Shown: in pieces, positions 41,058 through 50,507 of the stretch | How positions within the stretch are numbered: the first letter of the stretch is position 1 | Layout: the number at the start of each line of letters is the position of its first letter | Assembly: GCF_916618955.1 (NCBI RefSeq) | Contig: NZ_OU745390.1 | Span: 1,054,001-1,118,000, forward strand | Direction: 5' to 3' | Length of the DNA stretch: 64,000 bases | Source of the DNA: Pseudomonas sp. Marseille-Q3773 | GTDB taxonomy: Bacteria; Pseudomonadota; Gammaproteobacteria; Pseudomonadales; Pseudomonadaceae | Notes under the pieces: generated by a model | Seen by the model: only the letters and a program-made list of their open reading frames with translations | The model's database searches: none | Told to the model about the DNA's origin: nothing | Translations under genes and position numbers: made by a program

Positions 41058-41101
41058 TGTTGCGGCTCTTTCGCCGGGTCACCCGCGAAAGGGCCGCAAC
41101 A
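41058..41101. repeat. REP-like palindrome
   Basis: TGTTGCGGC and GCCGCAACA form the outer arms, with an inner GCGGGT/ACCCGC-type stem (CTTTCGCCGGGT and ACCCGCGAAAG). It may end transcription of the gene to the left. Confidence 0.7.
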
Positions 41102-41114
41102 GAAACAGTCAGTA

Positions 41115-41357
41115 TCAGAACACCTTGTGCCCTTCATCCAGTTGCTGGTCGACCAGCGCCCGGCCATGGGCCAGCGACACATGTTGTGCATTCTCCAGGT
41201 CGGAGAAGAACTTCATCGGCATCGCCATGCGCTTGCTGGTATGCCCTTCGGGGTCGGTAATCAGGCACCCGGCGGCGTAGGGCAGGGGGGAATCGGGATG
41301 GGGCATCACGCTGGCGGTGATGGTGTGCTGGCGGTATTCACAGTGAAGAGATTGCAT
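41115..41357 (-). CDS. Small conserved protein, unknown
   Basis: ATG 41357 behind AGGTAAGGACG gives 80 residues (MQSLHCEYRQHTITASVMPH, then YAAGCLITDPEGHTS and FFSDLENAQHVSLAHGRALVD). It looks like a small alpha/beta protein of the kind found widely in Pseudomonas. No function is known to me. Confidence 0.7.
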   Translation of the reverse strand: MQSLHCEYRQHTITASVMPHPDSPLPYAAGCLITDPEGHTSKRMAMPMKFFSDLENAQHVSLAHGRALVDQQLDEGHKVF

Positions 41358-41411
41358 CGTCCTTACCTCGCTGTGGCATGTGAAGCAGTTACCTTCATAT
41401 ACCATGGCAAG

Positions 41412-41431
41412 GGGCCGGGAGTTCCCGGCCC
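41412..41431 (-). terminator. Stem-loop after gloA
   Basis: GGGCCGGGA-GT-TCCCGGCCC lies 23 bases past the gloA stop. The T run is weak. Confidence 0.5.
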
Positions 41432-41454
41432 GACGAGCGTACCGCGGGTAACGC

Positions 41455-41982
41455 TCAGCCCTTGAGTTCGGTCGGCTGGATGACTTCGACCCAGTAACCG
41501 TCCGGGTCCTTGATGAAGGCCAGGTGGTTCATGCGGCCATCCTGCAGACGCTTCTGGAACGTTACGCCCAGTGCCTCGAAGCGCGCGCAGGCGGCGCGCA
41601 CATCCGGTACCGAAACGCAGATATGGCCGAAACCGCGCGGGTCGGTGTTGCCGTTGTGGTAGGCGAACCCGGTATCGTTCTCGGTACCGTGGTTGTGGGT
41701 CAGCTCCAGCACGCCGGGGATCGACTTCATCCACTGGTGGCGTTCGGCGTCATCGGCCGGGATCTGCGCCGGGTCGACCAGGGCCAGGAAATACAGGCTG
41801 AAGGCCGCTTCGGGGAAGTCACGCTTGTCCACCAGGCGGAAGCCCAGCACGCGGGTGTAGAAGTCCAGGGACTTCTCGATGTCCTTGACCCGCAGCATGG
41901 TGTGGTTGAAGACGAATTGGGCGGTGGCAGCGTCCGGTTGGGCGGTGACGCCGGGCAGGGTTTGCAGATCGTGCAGGCTCAT
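41455..41982 (-). CDS. gloA: Lactoylglutathione lyase (glyoxalase I)
   Basis: The 175-residue protein begins at the ATG at 41982. It is a glyoxalase I: FVFNHTMLRVKDIEKSLDFY with the first metal His, PGVLELTHNHG, FGHICVSVPDVRAA with the second His and the end IKDPDGYWVEVIQP with a metal Glu. It turns the adduct of methylglyoxal and glutathione into lactoylglutathione. Upstream, in-frame sequence to 42126 is a shadow. Confidence 0.93.
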   Translation of the reverse strand: MSLHDLQTLPGVTAQPDAATAQFVFNHTMLRVKDIEKSLDFYTRVLGFRLVDKRDFPEAAFSLYFLALVDPAQIPADDAERHQWMKSIPGVLELTHNHGTENDTGFAYHNGNTDPRGFGHICVSVPDVRAACARFEALGVTFQKRLQDGRMNHLAFIKDPDGYWVEVIQPTELKG

Positions 41983-42071
41983 GGGAACTCCTGAGGCAAG
42001 GCCGGGCGCAGGGCGCCGGCAAAACAGACAGGCTGGCCATGATACGGCAGTGCGCCGATTGCGCAAATGAA

Positions 42072-42096
42072 AGCGCCCTGCACAAGGCAGGGCGCT
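42072..42096 (-). terminator. Terminator of the H-NS-like gene
   Basis: AGCGCCCTGC-ACAAG-GCAGGGCGCT forms a ten-base-pair stem; on the minus strand it is followed by TTTCATTT. Confidence 0.75.
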
Positions 42097-42207
42097 GGAA
42101 TTAGAGGCCCGCATGTGCGGGCGCATGATGGGGTCGCTAGTCCTTTAGCTGCTTCGATACTGAGCCAGCCGTTGTGAAAAAAGTGTGAAGTGCGCGTGGA
42201 TGTTTCA

Positions 42208-42567
42208 TCAGCGTACCCAGCTTTCTACCGTGGCGGCCCCGTACTGTTCTTTCCAGGCCTTGAGGCCGCGGTGATTGCCGCCTTTGGTCTCGATCCGCTC
42301 GCCGGTATGCGGGTTGGTGTAAACCTTCACCACGCGAGGTCGGCGCTGTTGCTTCGGCGCTGCACTCGGCGCCCGGGTCACGGTCTTCGGGTCGAGAATG
42401 GCGATGATATCGCGCAGGCTCTTGTCGTAGCTTTTCATCAGGCCGACTAGTTTCTGCTCGAATTCGATTTCGCGTTTGAGGCCGGCATCCTTTTTCAACG
42501 CTTCCAGTTGCGCCATCTGTTCCTGGAGCGCTTTTTCGGCAGCACGAAACTCTGCAAGTCTGGACAC
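42208..42567 (-). CDS. H-NS-like xenogeneic silencer, MvaT/Tur family
   Basis: The likely start is GTG 42567, with CAGGAG upstream, giving 119 residues. The N-terminal half is an oligomerising coiled coil (LAEFRAAEKALQEQMAQLEALK). The C-terminal domain has the AT-binding loop RIETKGGNHRGLKAWKEQYG, where RGGN-type Lys-Gly-Gly-Asn enters the minor groove. MvaT proteins silence AT-rich foreign DNA in Pseudomonas. Several paralogues exist in P. putida (Tur proteins), and which one this is cannot be told here. Confidence 0.9.
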   Translation of the reverse strand: MSRLAEFRAAEKALQEQMAQLEALKKDAGLKREIEFEQKLVGLMKSYDKSLRDIIAILDPKTVTRAPSAAPKQQRRPRVVKVYTNPHTGERIETKGGNHRGLKAWKEQYGAATVESWVR

Positions 42568-42916
42568 TGTAATCACTCCTGTACGTCGGGTGTGGCAGGG
42601 CGTGACGAACATTGCAAATTAAAAAAAACGCCGGCCACGCGGGTGGGTTCTGTTGTTCGCTGATATCGAGTGTAGTCATTCAGCGGTACTGGGTAAACTG
42701 CAAACTTTATTGAAGTAAGCCGGGAACTTTCCAGCTGTCACGTACCCTATTTCCGGTTTCCTTCATGATTGCCCTGCTGCGCGCTTAGACCATGGTCCAA
42801 TGGCCCGATCTAGAGCGTTTGCGCGATCATTTCAGATGATGGCCGTGTATTCTTCGGCCACTCCGCAATACCGTGGCCAGCTTGCGCCACAGGTTATTTA
42901 CTCGCCTTGATTCTGG
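42568..42916. other. Intergenic region, no gene
   Basis: This 349-base gap between the divergent H-NS-like and porin genes holds an A-rich tract (AATTAAAAAAAACG near 42616) but no recognised motif. The promoters of both genes should lie here. Confidence 0.6.
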
Positions 42917-44218
42917 ATGTTTCCCCGCATGTTTGCCCCTTTCCCCCTCGCCCCCGGGCGTCGTGTTGCCGGCCTGTTCCTGGTGTGTGCCGGTGCCAAT
43001 GCCCAGGCCGCCGGTTTTCTTGAAGACAGCAGTGCCAAGGTCGAAGCACGCAATGTCTATTTCAACCGGGACTTTCGTGATGGTCACAGCAATTCCAGCC
43101 AGGGCGCGTCCAAGCGCGAAGAATGGGCACAAGGCTTCATCCTCAATGTGCAGTCCGGTTTTACCCAGGGCCCGGTAGGTTTTGGCGTGGACGCACTGGG
43201 CATGTTCGGCTTCAAACTGGACTCCAGCCCGGCGGACAGTAACAGCGGCCTGTTGCCGTCTTCTGGTCACGATCCGCGGCACTCGGCCGACCAGTACGCG
43301 AAGGTGGGCCTGGCCGCCAAAGCCAAGGTGTCCAACACCGTGCTCAAGTACGGTTCGATGATGCCGGACGTGCCGCTGCTCAAGTACAACGATGGTCGCC
43401 TGCTGCCGACCCTGTTCCACGGTGCCATGCTGACTTCCGCGGAAGTGCGCGACCTGAAGTTGACCCTGGCCCGCCTGGACAAGTACACCGCACGGGATTC
43501 CACCGACCGTCAGGATATTCGCGTGCATTGCAAGAACAAGCGCTATGCCTGCGATACCGAGGCTGACCACTTTGACCTGGCCGGTGTCGACTACCGTTTC
43601 AACGAGCGCCTCAGCGCCCAGTACCAGGTGGCCAGGCTGGAGAACATCTACCGTCAGCACTTCCTCGGCCTGGTGGCCAGCCAGCCATTGGCGGTGGGCA
43701 GCCTGTCGGCCGACCTGCGCTTGATCAAGAGCGATGACATCGGCAATGCCCGCGCGGGTGAAATCGAACACCGCGCCTTCAGCGGCATGCTCGGCTACAG
43801 CCTGGGTGGCCACAAGCTCAGCGTCGGCTGGCAGCGCATGTATGGCGACAGTGCCATGCCGTACCTGGATGGCAGCAACCCATACCTGGTCAACTACGCC
43901 CAGGTCAACGATTTCGCCGCCGCCCAGGAACGCTCCTGGCAAGTGCGTTATGACTATGACTTCAAAGCCATGGGTGTCCCCGGCCTGACCTTCTTCACCC
44001 GCTACATCAACGGTGACAGTATCAAGGTGCCGGGCAGTGCGGCCGAAGGCAAGGAATGGGAACGCGACAGCGAACTCAGGTACCAGGTGCAAAGTGGCAC
44101 GTTCAAGGACGTCAGCGTGCGGCTGCGCAATTCCACCTACCGCAGCAACTATGAGCGTTGGGCGCGTGACATGGACGAGACCCGGGTCATCGTCAGCTAC
44201 AACTTCTCGCTGTTCTGA
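42917..44218 (+). CDS. OprD-family outer-membrane porin
   Basis: The 433-residue product has a signal sequence (RRVAGLFLVCAGANAQAAGF) and the OprD start GFLEDSSAKVEARNVYFNRDF. Further matches are GPVGFGVDALGMFGFKLDSS, KVSNTVLKYGSMMPDVPLL, and the last strand VIVSYNFSLF ending in Phe. OprD porins take up small organic acids and amino acids through an 18-stranded barrel. The start may be ATG 42929 instead. The substrate is not determined by sequence alone. Confidence 0.93.
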   Translation: MFPRMFAPFPLAPGRRVAGLFLVCAGANAQAAGFLEDSSAKVEARNVYFNRDFRDGHSNSSQGASKREEWAQGFILNVQSGFTQGPVGFGVDALGMFGFKLDSSPADSNSGLLPSSGHDPRHSADQYAKVGLAAKAKVSNTVLKYGSMMPDVPLLKYNDGRLLPTLFHGAMLTSAEVRDLKLTLARLDKYTARDSTDRQDIRVHCKNKRYACDTEADHFDLAGVDYRFNERLSAQYQVARLENIYRQHFLGLVASQPLAVGSLSADLRLIKSDDIGNARAGEIEHRAFSGMLGYSLGGHKLSVGWQRMYGDSAMPYLDGSNPYLVNYAQVNDFAAAQERSWQVRYDYDFKAMGVPGLTFFTRYINGDSIKVPGSAAEGKEWERDSELRYQVQSGTFKDVSVRLRNSTYRSNYERWARDMDETRVIVSYNFSLF

Positions 44219-44285
44219 TCGCGTGCTTTGCCAAATACCGGCAGGCGCCTGACAATGGCGGCTGGTTCCGGCAAAGGGCAGGGCA

Positions 44286-45035
44286 ATGAAAGACCTGTTG
44301 TTGATCGGCATCGGCCCCGGCGATCCGCGTCAGATCACCTATGAGGCGGTCGACGCGTTGCGCCAGGCCAGCGTGTTCTTCGTGCTCGACAAAGGCAGTG
44401 ACAAGCACGAGCTGGTGCGCCTGCGCAAAGCCATCCTGCAACGCTACCGGCCCGAAGGCGGCTACCGTATGCTACAGGTGGCCGACCCTGTACGCGAGGC
44501 GCATGCCGATGGTTACCTGAGCTCGGTCCAGCATTGGCACCGCCAGCGTGCGGCCTTGTACGCGCAGCTGATCGACCGGGAAATCGGCGCCGGGGACGTG
44601 GGTGCCTTCCTGCTGTGGGGCGAGCCGGCGCTGTATGACAGCACCTTGCGCATCCTCGAACGTGTTCGCCAAAACGGCGTGGCGCTGCGCCTACAGGTGA
44701 TTCCTGGGATCAGCAGCGTGCAGGCCCTGGCTGCGCGTCACCAGGTGCCGCTCAACCGCATTGGTGAACCGCTGACCGTGCTGCCAGGGCGATGCCTGGC
44801 GTCACAGGGGCGTATCGACAATGTGGTGGTGCTGCTCGACGGCCAGTGCGCATTTGCCCAGCTGGATGACCCAGCACTGGTGATCTACTGGGGGGCGTAT
44901 CTGGGGACTGAAGATGAGGTGCTGATTGCCGGGCCCTTGCAGGCGGTGAAGGCGCAGATCCTCGAAACGCGCGAACGGGAGCGCAGGCGCAACGGGTGGA
45001 TCATGGATACCTACCTGTTGCGCAGGGAACTGTGA
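44286..45035 (+). CDS. cobF: Precorrin-6A synthase (CobF)
   Basis: The 249-residue protein has the tetrapyrrole methylase fold. It starts LLLIGIGPGDPRQITYEAVDAL, has the second motif LLWGEPALYDSTLRIL and the third VIPGISSVQALAARH. Specific to CobF is the length and the pattern DKGSDKHELVRLRKAIL. CobF methylates precorrin-5 at C-1 with loss of the acetyl group in aerobic cobalamin synthesis. The other cob genes are not in the window, so it stands alone here. Confidence 0.92.
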   Translation: MKDLLLIGIGPGDPRQITYEAVDALRQASVFFVLDKGSDKHELVRLRKAILQRYRPEGGYRMLQVADPVREAHADGYLSSVQHWHRQRAALYAQLIDREIGAGDVGAFLLWGEPALYDSTLRILERVRQNGVALRLQVIPGISSVQALAARHQVPLNRIGEPLTVLPGRCLASQGRIDNVVVLLDGQCAFAQLDDPALVIYWGAYLGTEDEVLIAGPLQAVKAQILETRERERRRNGWIMDTYLLRREL

Positions 45036-45047
45036 GGTGCGCCTCCC

Positions 45048-45398
45048 TCAAGCCGGACCCACGATAGCCAGCACCTTCTCCCGCAACTGGTCAATGCTGA
45101 ATGGCTTGCTGATCAGGTGCATGCCCTCTGGCACATCGACGCTTTCGGCATAGCCGCTGGCGAACAGCACCGGCAGCGTCGGCCGCAGTTCGCGCGCCTT
45201 GGCCGCCAACGCCTCGCCGCGCATGTCCGGCAGCCCGACGTCGGTCATCATCAGCGCCAGCGCCTGGTCCGGGTTCTCGAGGGTGCGCAACGCCGCGCTG
45301 GCGTTTTCCGCCTCAATCACCGTGTAGCCCGACTCGTCGAGCACTTCGACCATCAGCATACGGACGATGTCGTCGTCTTCGACTACCAGAAGGTGCAT
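45048..45398 (-). CDS. Single-domain response regulator
   Basis: ATG 45398 gives 116 residues, a lone receiver domain. The acidic pocket is in VVEDDDIV, the phospho-acceptor Asp in MMTDVGLPDMRG, and the Lys in ISKPFS. It is divergent from the big hybrid kinase gene (249 bases between), suggesting it takes part in the same phosphorelay. There is no output domain. Confidence 0.9.
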   Translation of the reverse strand: MHLLVVEDDDIVRMLMVEVLDESGYTVIEAENASAALRTLENPDQALALMMTDVGLPDMRGEALAAKARELRPTLPVLFASGYAESVDVPEGMHLISKPFSIDQLREKVLAIVGPA

Positions 45399-45646
45399 GG
45401 TTCCTATCCTGTACCAATAGAATGTCTTTAATCTGTGCACCGGTTGGCAGCAGAAGTTCCCCGAGGATACCGCTCCATGCAATCGGATGGAACGATTGGC
45501 GCACACCACCTTCAAATACTGGCTAAATGCCCTGCCAGACCCGCTAAAGCTGGTTAGACTCGCTTTACAGGACAGAGCAGTGGCAAATAACCACAACGAT
45601 TGATCGGCCACACTTTCATGGACTTTTCTTGCTCGGGCGTTTTCAC

Positions 45647-48600
45647 ATGATTCAGGCAGCCTCGATGGACCAGCGCAGCTTCCGCAAGTTGTTGACCCGC
45701 AACATTGGCCTCCCTTTGGGGGTGGGACTGCTGGGGGCCTTGGCCTTTGTCGGGGTGATCAACTACCTGCTTACGGCCATGCAGTGGGTCGAGCACACCG
45801 ATCGGGTCATCGGCAACGCCAACGAGACGGTCAAGCTGTCGATCGACATGGAGACGGGTGTGCGCGGTTTTCTGATCACTGGTGACGAGCGTTTTCTCGA
45901 CCCCTACGAGGTGGCCAAACCGCGCATTTTCGGCAGCCTGCAGGGCCTGCGCAGCATGGTCGAGGACAACCCGCAGCAGGTCGAGCGCATTGACCGGTTG
46001 ATCGCCTTGCAACAGGCCTGGAACGCCTTTGGCAGCGAACTGATTGCCCAGCGTCGCAGTCAGGGCGACTACCGCGCGACGATCGGCAGCGGTCGCGGCA
46101 AGCGCCTGACCGATGAGATCCGCAAGGAGTTCGATGCCCTGATCAGTGCCGAACAGCAGCTGCGCATGGCCCGTAACGAGCGGGTCAGCAGTGTCACGGT
46201 GACGGTCATGCTCTCGTTCGTGCTGTTCATCGTCGGCCTGAGCGCCTTGCTCGCCTACCTGGGACGGCGCGACCTGCTGTTGCTGTCGGCCAGCTACGAC
46301 GACAACCTGCACGCCCAGCAACGCGCCACCGAGCACCTGGAGCACCAGGCCTGGCTGCGCACCGGCCAGACCCAGCTGGCAGAGCAGGTAATGGGCCAGC
46401 TGACCCTGCCGATGCTTGGTGACAACATCCTGCGCTTCTTCGCCGCTTACCTGGGCAGCGTGGTCGGGGCCTTGTACGTGCGTGACGAACATGGCCACCT
46501 GGTGCGGGTGGCCAGTTACGGCCTGGATGCGGAAGAGCAGGCCCGTGAGCAGGTGCTGGGCGACCACGAAGGCTTGCTGGCCCAGGCGGTGCGCGAGGGG
46601 CGGCTGTTGCGCCTGGACAACTTGCCCGAAGGCTATTTCCACCTCAGCTCCGGCCTGGGCCGAGGCCTGCCGCGCAGCGCTGTGCTGGTGCCGGCGAGTG
46701 AGAGCACGCAGATCAATGGCGTGCTCGAGCTGGGCTTCCTGCGGCCGTTGCTGGCACGTGACGAAGAACTGCTGCAACGGCTCGGCGGCAACATCGGCAT
46801 CTCCATCGACAGCGCCCGCTACCGCCAGCGCCTGCAGGAAGTACTGGCCGAAACCCAGCAACTGAACGAAGAGCTTCAGGTGCAGCAGGAGGAGCTGAAA
46901 ACCGCCAACGAAGAGCTCGAAGAGCAATCTCGCGTGCTCAAGGAGTCCCAGGCGCACCTGGAAACCCAGCAGGCGGAGCTGGAGCAGACCAACGAGCAGT
47001 TGTCCGAGCGTACCGAGGCGCTGGACCGCAAGAACGATGAGCTGCTCCACGCCCAGGAACAATTGCAGGCACGTGCCGAAGAGCTGCAACGCTCAAGCAA
47101 GTACAAGTCCGAGTTCCTCGCCAACATGTCCCACGAACTGCGCACCCCGCTGAACAGTTCGCTGATCCTGGCCAAGCTGCTGGCTGAGAACGTCGAGGGC
47201 AACCTCAGCCAGGAGCAGGTCAAGTTCGCCGAATCCATCTACTCGGCTGGCAACGACTTGTTGAACCTGATCAACGACATCCTCGACATCGCCAAGGTGG
47301 AAGCCGGCAAGCTCGAAGTGCGGCCGGAAACCACCCAGCTCGAGCGCCTGGTCGAAGGCCTGCGCGGCATGTTCGAACCGCTGGCCGGGCACAAGGGCTT
47401 GGCCTTCGAGGTGACCACCGACGCCCAGGTACCGGCCACCCTGTTCACCGACCGCCAGCGCCTGGAGCAGATTCTCAAGAACCTGTTGTCCAATGCCATC
47501 AAGTTCACCGAGCGCGGCCAGGTCAGCCTGAACATCGGCTACCAGCCTGACAGCGGCATCATCTTTGCCGTACGTGATAGCGGCATCGGTATTGCCGCCG
47601 ACCAGCAGCAGGCGATCTTCGGTGCCTTCCATCAGGTCGATGGCACCAGCAACCGGCGCTATGGCGGCACCGGCCTGGGCCTGTCGATTTCCCGCGACCT
47701 GGCGCACCTGCTGGGTGGGCAGATCACCGTCGACAGCAGCCCCGGCAAGGGCAGTGTGTTCAGCCTGATTCTGCCGGAGCGCTACGAGCGCGAGGCCCAG
47801 ACGGCTGAACCGCTGGCCCTGCGCCCGGCGGTCGATGCGTTGCCGCCTGCTGCACCGCCACCACCGGTGGCGGTGGCGCAGCAACGCCCGGCCCCGGCGT
47901 TTGCCGACGACCGCGAGCATGCACCGTTCGGCAACCGCTGCATCCTGGTGATCGAGGACGAACCGAACTTCGCCCGTATCCTGTTCGACCTGGCCCACGA
48001 GCTGGGTTACAGCTGCCTGGTTGCGCAGGGCGCCGACGAGGGCTTCGAGCTGGCCCTGGAGTACGTTCCCGATGCCATCCTGCTGGACATGCGCCTGCCC
48101 GACCATTCCGGCCTCACCGTGCTGCAACGCCTGAAGGAGCAGGCCAGCACCCGGCATATCCCGGTGCATATCATTTCTGTTGAAGACCGGGTCGAGGCGG
48201 CCATGCACATGGGCGCCGTCGGCTACGCGGTCAAGCCCACCAGCCGCGAGGAACTCAAGGAAGTGTTCGCCCGCCTGGAGGCCAAGCTGACGCAGAAGCT
48301 CAAGCACATCCTGCTGGTGGAAGACGACGACCTGCAACGCGAGAGCATTGCCCGCCTGATCGGCGATGACGATGTCGAGATCACCGCCGTGGCCATGGCC
48401 CAGGATGCCCTGGCGCTGCTGCGCGAGAACATCTACGACTGCATGATCATCGACCTCAAGCTGCCGGACATGCTCGGCAACGAGCTGCTCAAGCGCATGA
48501 CCGCCGAGGATATCCGCGCGTTCCCTCCGGTAATCGTGTATACCGGGCGCAACCTGACCCGCGAAGAAGAAGCCGACCTGCTCAAGTATTCCCGCTCGAT

Positions 48601-49117
48601 CATCATCAAAGGCGCGCGTTCGCCGGAGCGCCTGCTCGACGAAGTGACGCTGTTTCTGCACAAGGTCGAGTCGCAGTTGTCCAACGAACGCCAGCGCATG
48701 CTCAAGACCGCGCGCAGCCGCGACAAGGTGTTCGAGGGCCGCAAGGTGCTGCTGGTGGATGATGACGTGCGCAACATCTTCGCCCTTACCAGCGCGCTGG
48801 AACACAAGGGTGCGATCGTCGAAATCGGTCGCAACGGGCGTGAGGCGATCGAGCGCCTCGAGCAGCATGACGACATCGACCTGGTGCTGATGGACGTGAT
48901 GATGCCGGAAATGGACGGCTTCGAGGCCACCCGCCTGATCCGCCAGCAAGCGCGTTGGCGCAGGTTGCCGATCATCGCCGTGACCGCCAAGGCGATGAAG
49001 GATGATCAGCAGCGTTGCCTGCAGGCCGGCGCCAATGATTACCTGGCCAAACCGATCGACCTGGACCGACTGTTTTCGCTGATCCGGGTCTGGCTGCCGC
49101 AACTGGAGCGAATTTGA
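45647..49117 (+). CDS. Hybrid histidine kinase with CHASE3, GAF and three receiver domains
   Basis: From ATG 45647 the product has 1156 residues (earlier TTG and later ATG 45665 are alternatives). Order: membrane helix, CHASE3 sensor (about 40-180, with [19 protein letters not shown]), second membrane helix (about 190-215), GAF (about 235-385), long coiled coil (about 400-480), HisKA ([16 protein letters not shown], His near 495), HATPase with GIGIAADQQ and [10 protein letters not shown], then three receivers with acceptor Asp in [18 protein letters not shown] and LMDVMMPEM. It overlaps cheR by four bases. Signals probably pass from the kinase through its three receivers and the neighbours. 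Confidence 0.93.
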   Translation: MIQAASMDQRSFRKLLTRNIGLPLGVGLLGALAFVGVINYLLTAMQWVEHTDRVIGNANETVKLSIDMETGVRGFLITGDERFLDPYEVAKPRIFGSLQGLRSMVEDNPQQVERIDRLIALQQAWNAFGSELIAQRRSQGDYRATIGSGRGKRLTDEIRKEFDALISAEQQLRMARNERVSSVTVTVMLSFVLFIVGLSALLAYLGRRDLLLLSASYDDNLHAQQRATEHLEHQAWLRTGQTQLAEQVMGQLTLPMLGDNILRFFAAYLGSVVGALYVRDEHGHLVRVASYGLDAEEQAREQVLGDHEGLLAQAVREGRLLRLDNLPEGYFHLSSGLGRGLPRSAVLVPASESTQINGVLELGFLRPLLARDEELLQRLGGNIGISIDSARYRQRLQEVLAETQQLNEELQVQQEELKTANEELEEQSRVLKESQAHLETQQAELEQTNEQLSERTEALDRKNDELLHAQEQLQARAEELQRSSKYKSEFLANMSHELRTPLNSSLILAKLLAENVEGNLSQEQVKFAESIYSAGNDLLNLINDILDIAKVEAGKLEVRPETTQLERLVEGLRGMFEPLAGHKGLAFEVTTDAQVPATLFTDRQRLEQILKNLLSNAIKFTERGQVSLNIGYQPDSGIIFAVRDSGIGIAADQQQAIFGAFHQVDGTSNRRYGGTGLGLSISRDLAHLLGGQITVDSSPGKGSVFSLILPERYEREAQTAEPLALRPAVDALPPAAPPPPVAVAQQRPAPAFADDREHAPFGNRCILVIEDEPNFARILFDLAHELGYSCLVAQGADEGFELALEYVPDAILLDMRLPDHSGLTVLQRLKEQASTRHIPVHIISVEDRVEAAMHMGAVGYAVKPTSREELKEVFARLEAKLTQKLKHILLVEDDDLQRESIARLIGDDDVEITAVAMAQDALALLRENIYDCMIIDLKLPDMLGNELLKRMTAEDIRAFPPVIVYTGRNLTREEEADLLKYSRSIIIKGARSPERLLDEVTLFLHKVESQLSNERQRMLKTARSRDKVFEGRKVLLVDDDVRNIFALTSALEHKGAIVEIGRNGREAIERLEQHDDIDLVLMDVMMPEMDGFEATRLIRQQARWRRLPIIAVTAKAMKDDQQRCLQAGANDYLAKPIDLDRLFSLIRVWLPQLERI

Positions 49118-49935
49118 CTAGCGAACGTAACACCGACATTGAAATCCGCTTGCTGATCGAGGCCATCTACCTCAAGTACAGCTACGATTTCCGCAACTAT
49201 TCCGGCGCTTCGATCAAGCGCCGGATCCTGCATGCGCTGCGCCAGTTCGATTGCCTGACGGTATCGGCGCTGCAAGAGCGCGTGCTGCACGACCCCGGCA
49301 TGTTCATGCAGTTGCTGCAGTACCTGACGATCCCGGTCAGCGAGATGTTCCGCGACCCGGAGCACTTCCTGGCAGTGCGCAACGAAGTGGTGCCGCTGTT
49401 GCGCACCTGGCCTTCGATCAAGGTCTGGATCGCTGGCTGCAGCACGGGCGAGGAGGTCTATTCGATGGCCATCCTGCTGCGCGAGGAAGGGCTGCTGGAA
49501 CGCACCATCATCTACGCCACCGACATCAACCCGCTTTCGCTGGACAAGGCCAAGCAGGGCATCTATTCGATGCAGAGCATGCGCGAATACGCGAAAAACT
49601 ACCGCCTGGCCGGTGGCCGGCGGGACTTTTCCGAGTACTACACGGCGGCCTACGGCAATGCCATCATGGACAGCTCGCTGCGCGAAAACGTTACCTTCGC
49701 CGACCATAGCCTGGCCACCGACAGCGTGTTTTCCGAAACCCAGCTGGTGTCGTGCCGCAACGTCCTGATCTATTTCGACAAGGTATTGCAGAACCGCGCC
49801 CTGGGGCTGTTCCACGAGTCCCTGTGCCACCGCGGCTTCCTGGTGCTGGGCAGCAAGGAGTCGGTGGATTTTTCCGCCTACGCCGAGCGCTTCGAGCCGT
49901 TGGTCAAGCCCGAACGGATCTACCGTAAATCATGA
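49114..49935 (+). CDS. CheR-type protein methyltransferase
   Basis: The 273-residue protein has CheR features: SGASIKRRILHALRQF, then EMFRDPEHFLAVR, the SAM site VWIAGCSTGEEVYSMAIL, YATDINPLSLDKAKQG, and the final LVSCRNVLIYFDKVLQNRAL. CheR methylates Glu side chains of chemoreceptors or other helical proteins. No chemoreceptor lies here, so the target may be the coiled-coil kinase. It overlaps both flanking genes. Confidence 0.92.
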   Translation: MTSERNTDIEIRLLIEAIYLKYSYDFRNYSGASIKRRILHALRQFDCLTVSALQERVLHDPGMFMQLLQYLTIPVSEMFRDPEHFLAVRNEVVPLLRTWPSIKVWIAGCSTGEEVYSMAILLREEGLLERTIIYATDINPLSLDKAKQGIYSMQSMREYAKNYRLAGGRRDFSEYYTAAYGNAIMDSSLRENVTFADHSLATDSVFSETQLVSCRNVLIYFDKVLQNRALGLFHESLCHRGFLVLGSKESVDFSAYAERFEPLVKPERIYRKS

Positions 49936-50507
49936 ACGGCGTGCGCGCGGTGGTGATCGGCGCCTCGGCGGGCGGGGTGACGGCCCTGTTCAAGGTGCTC
50001 GGCGCATTGCCCGCCGGCTTTGCCCTGCCGGTGGTCTGCGTGCTGCACCTGCCGGATGACCGCCACAGCCAGCTGGCCGAAGTGCTGCAACGCCGCTTGC
50101 ATCGGCCGGTGTGCGAGGCGCGCGACAAGCAGCTGCTGCGGCCTGGTCAGATCTACGTGGCGGGGCCGGGTTATCACCTGTCGGTGGAACGCGATTTCAG
50201 CCTGTCGCTCAGCCAGGAGCCGCCGGTGCATTTCTCGCGACCGGCAATCGACTATCTGTTCATGTCGGCGGCCGACGCCTACGGTGCCGGCCTGCTCGGT
50301 GTGCTGCTCACCGGTGCCAATGAAGATGGTGCCGCAGGGCTTGCCTATATCAAGAACAGCGGGGGCCGGACCATCGTCCAGGACCCGCGCGATGCACAGG
50401 TTGCGCTGATGCCGGAGGCTGCCCTGGCCTTGCACCAGCCCGACCATATTCTTACCTTGAGTGGTATCGAGCAGTTGCTCGCTGCCCTGGAATCCAGCGC
50501 ATGCTAA
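49932..50507 (+). CDS. CheB-type methylesterase without receiver
   Basis: The 191-residue product is only the CheB catalytic domain: Ser in VVIGASAGGV (Ser 12), His in CVLHLPDD, and Asp in LLTGANEDGAAGL, with a middle stretch HFSRPAIDYLFMSAA. The N-terminal receiver that controls classic CheB is absent, so activity must be set otherwise, perhaps by the neighbouring receivers. It overlaps cheR by four and the next gene by seven bases. Confidence 0.92.
   Translation: MNGVRAVVIGASAGGVTALFKVLGALPAGFALPVVCVLHLPDDRHSQLAEVLQRRLHRPVCEARDKQLLRPGQIYVAGPGYHLSVERDFSLSLSQEPPVHFSRPAIDYLFMSAADAYGAGLLGVLLTGANEDGAAGLAYIKNSGGRTIVQDPRDAQVALMPEAALALHQPDHILTLSGIEQLLAALESSAC

Noticed and set aside
42827..44311. 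Minus-strand frame of 494 codons across the OprD gene
   Set aside because: Antisense to a clear porin; composition is that of a shadow frame.
47093..49102. Minus-strand open frame of 669 codons across the hybrid kinase
   Set aside because: It is antisense to well-supported kinase and receiver domains; high GC makes long antisense frames common. Its His-rich product shows no domain.
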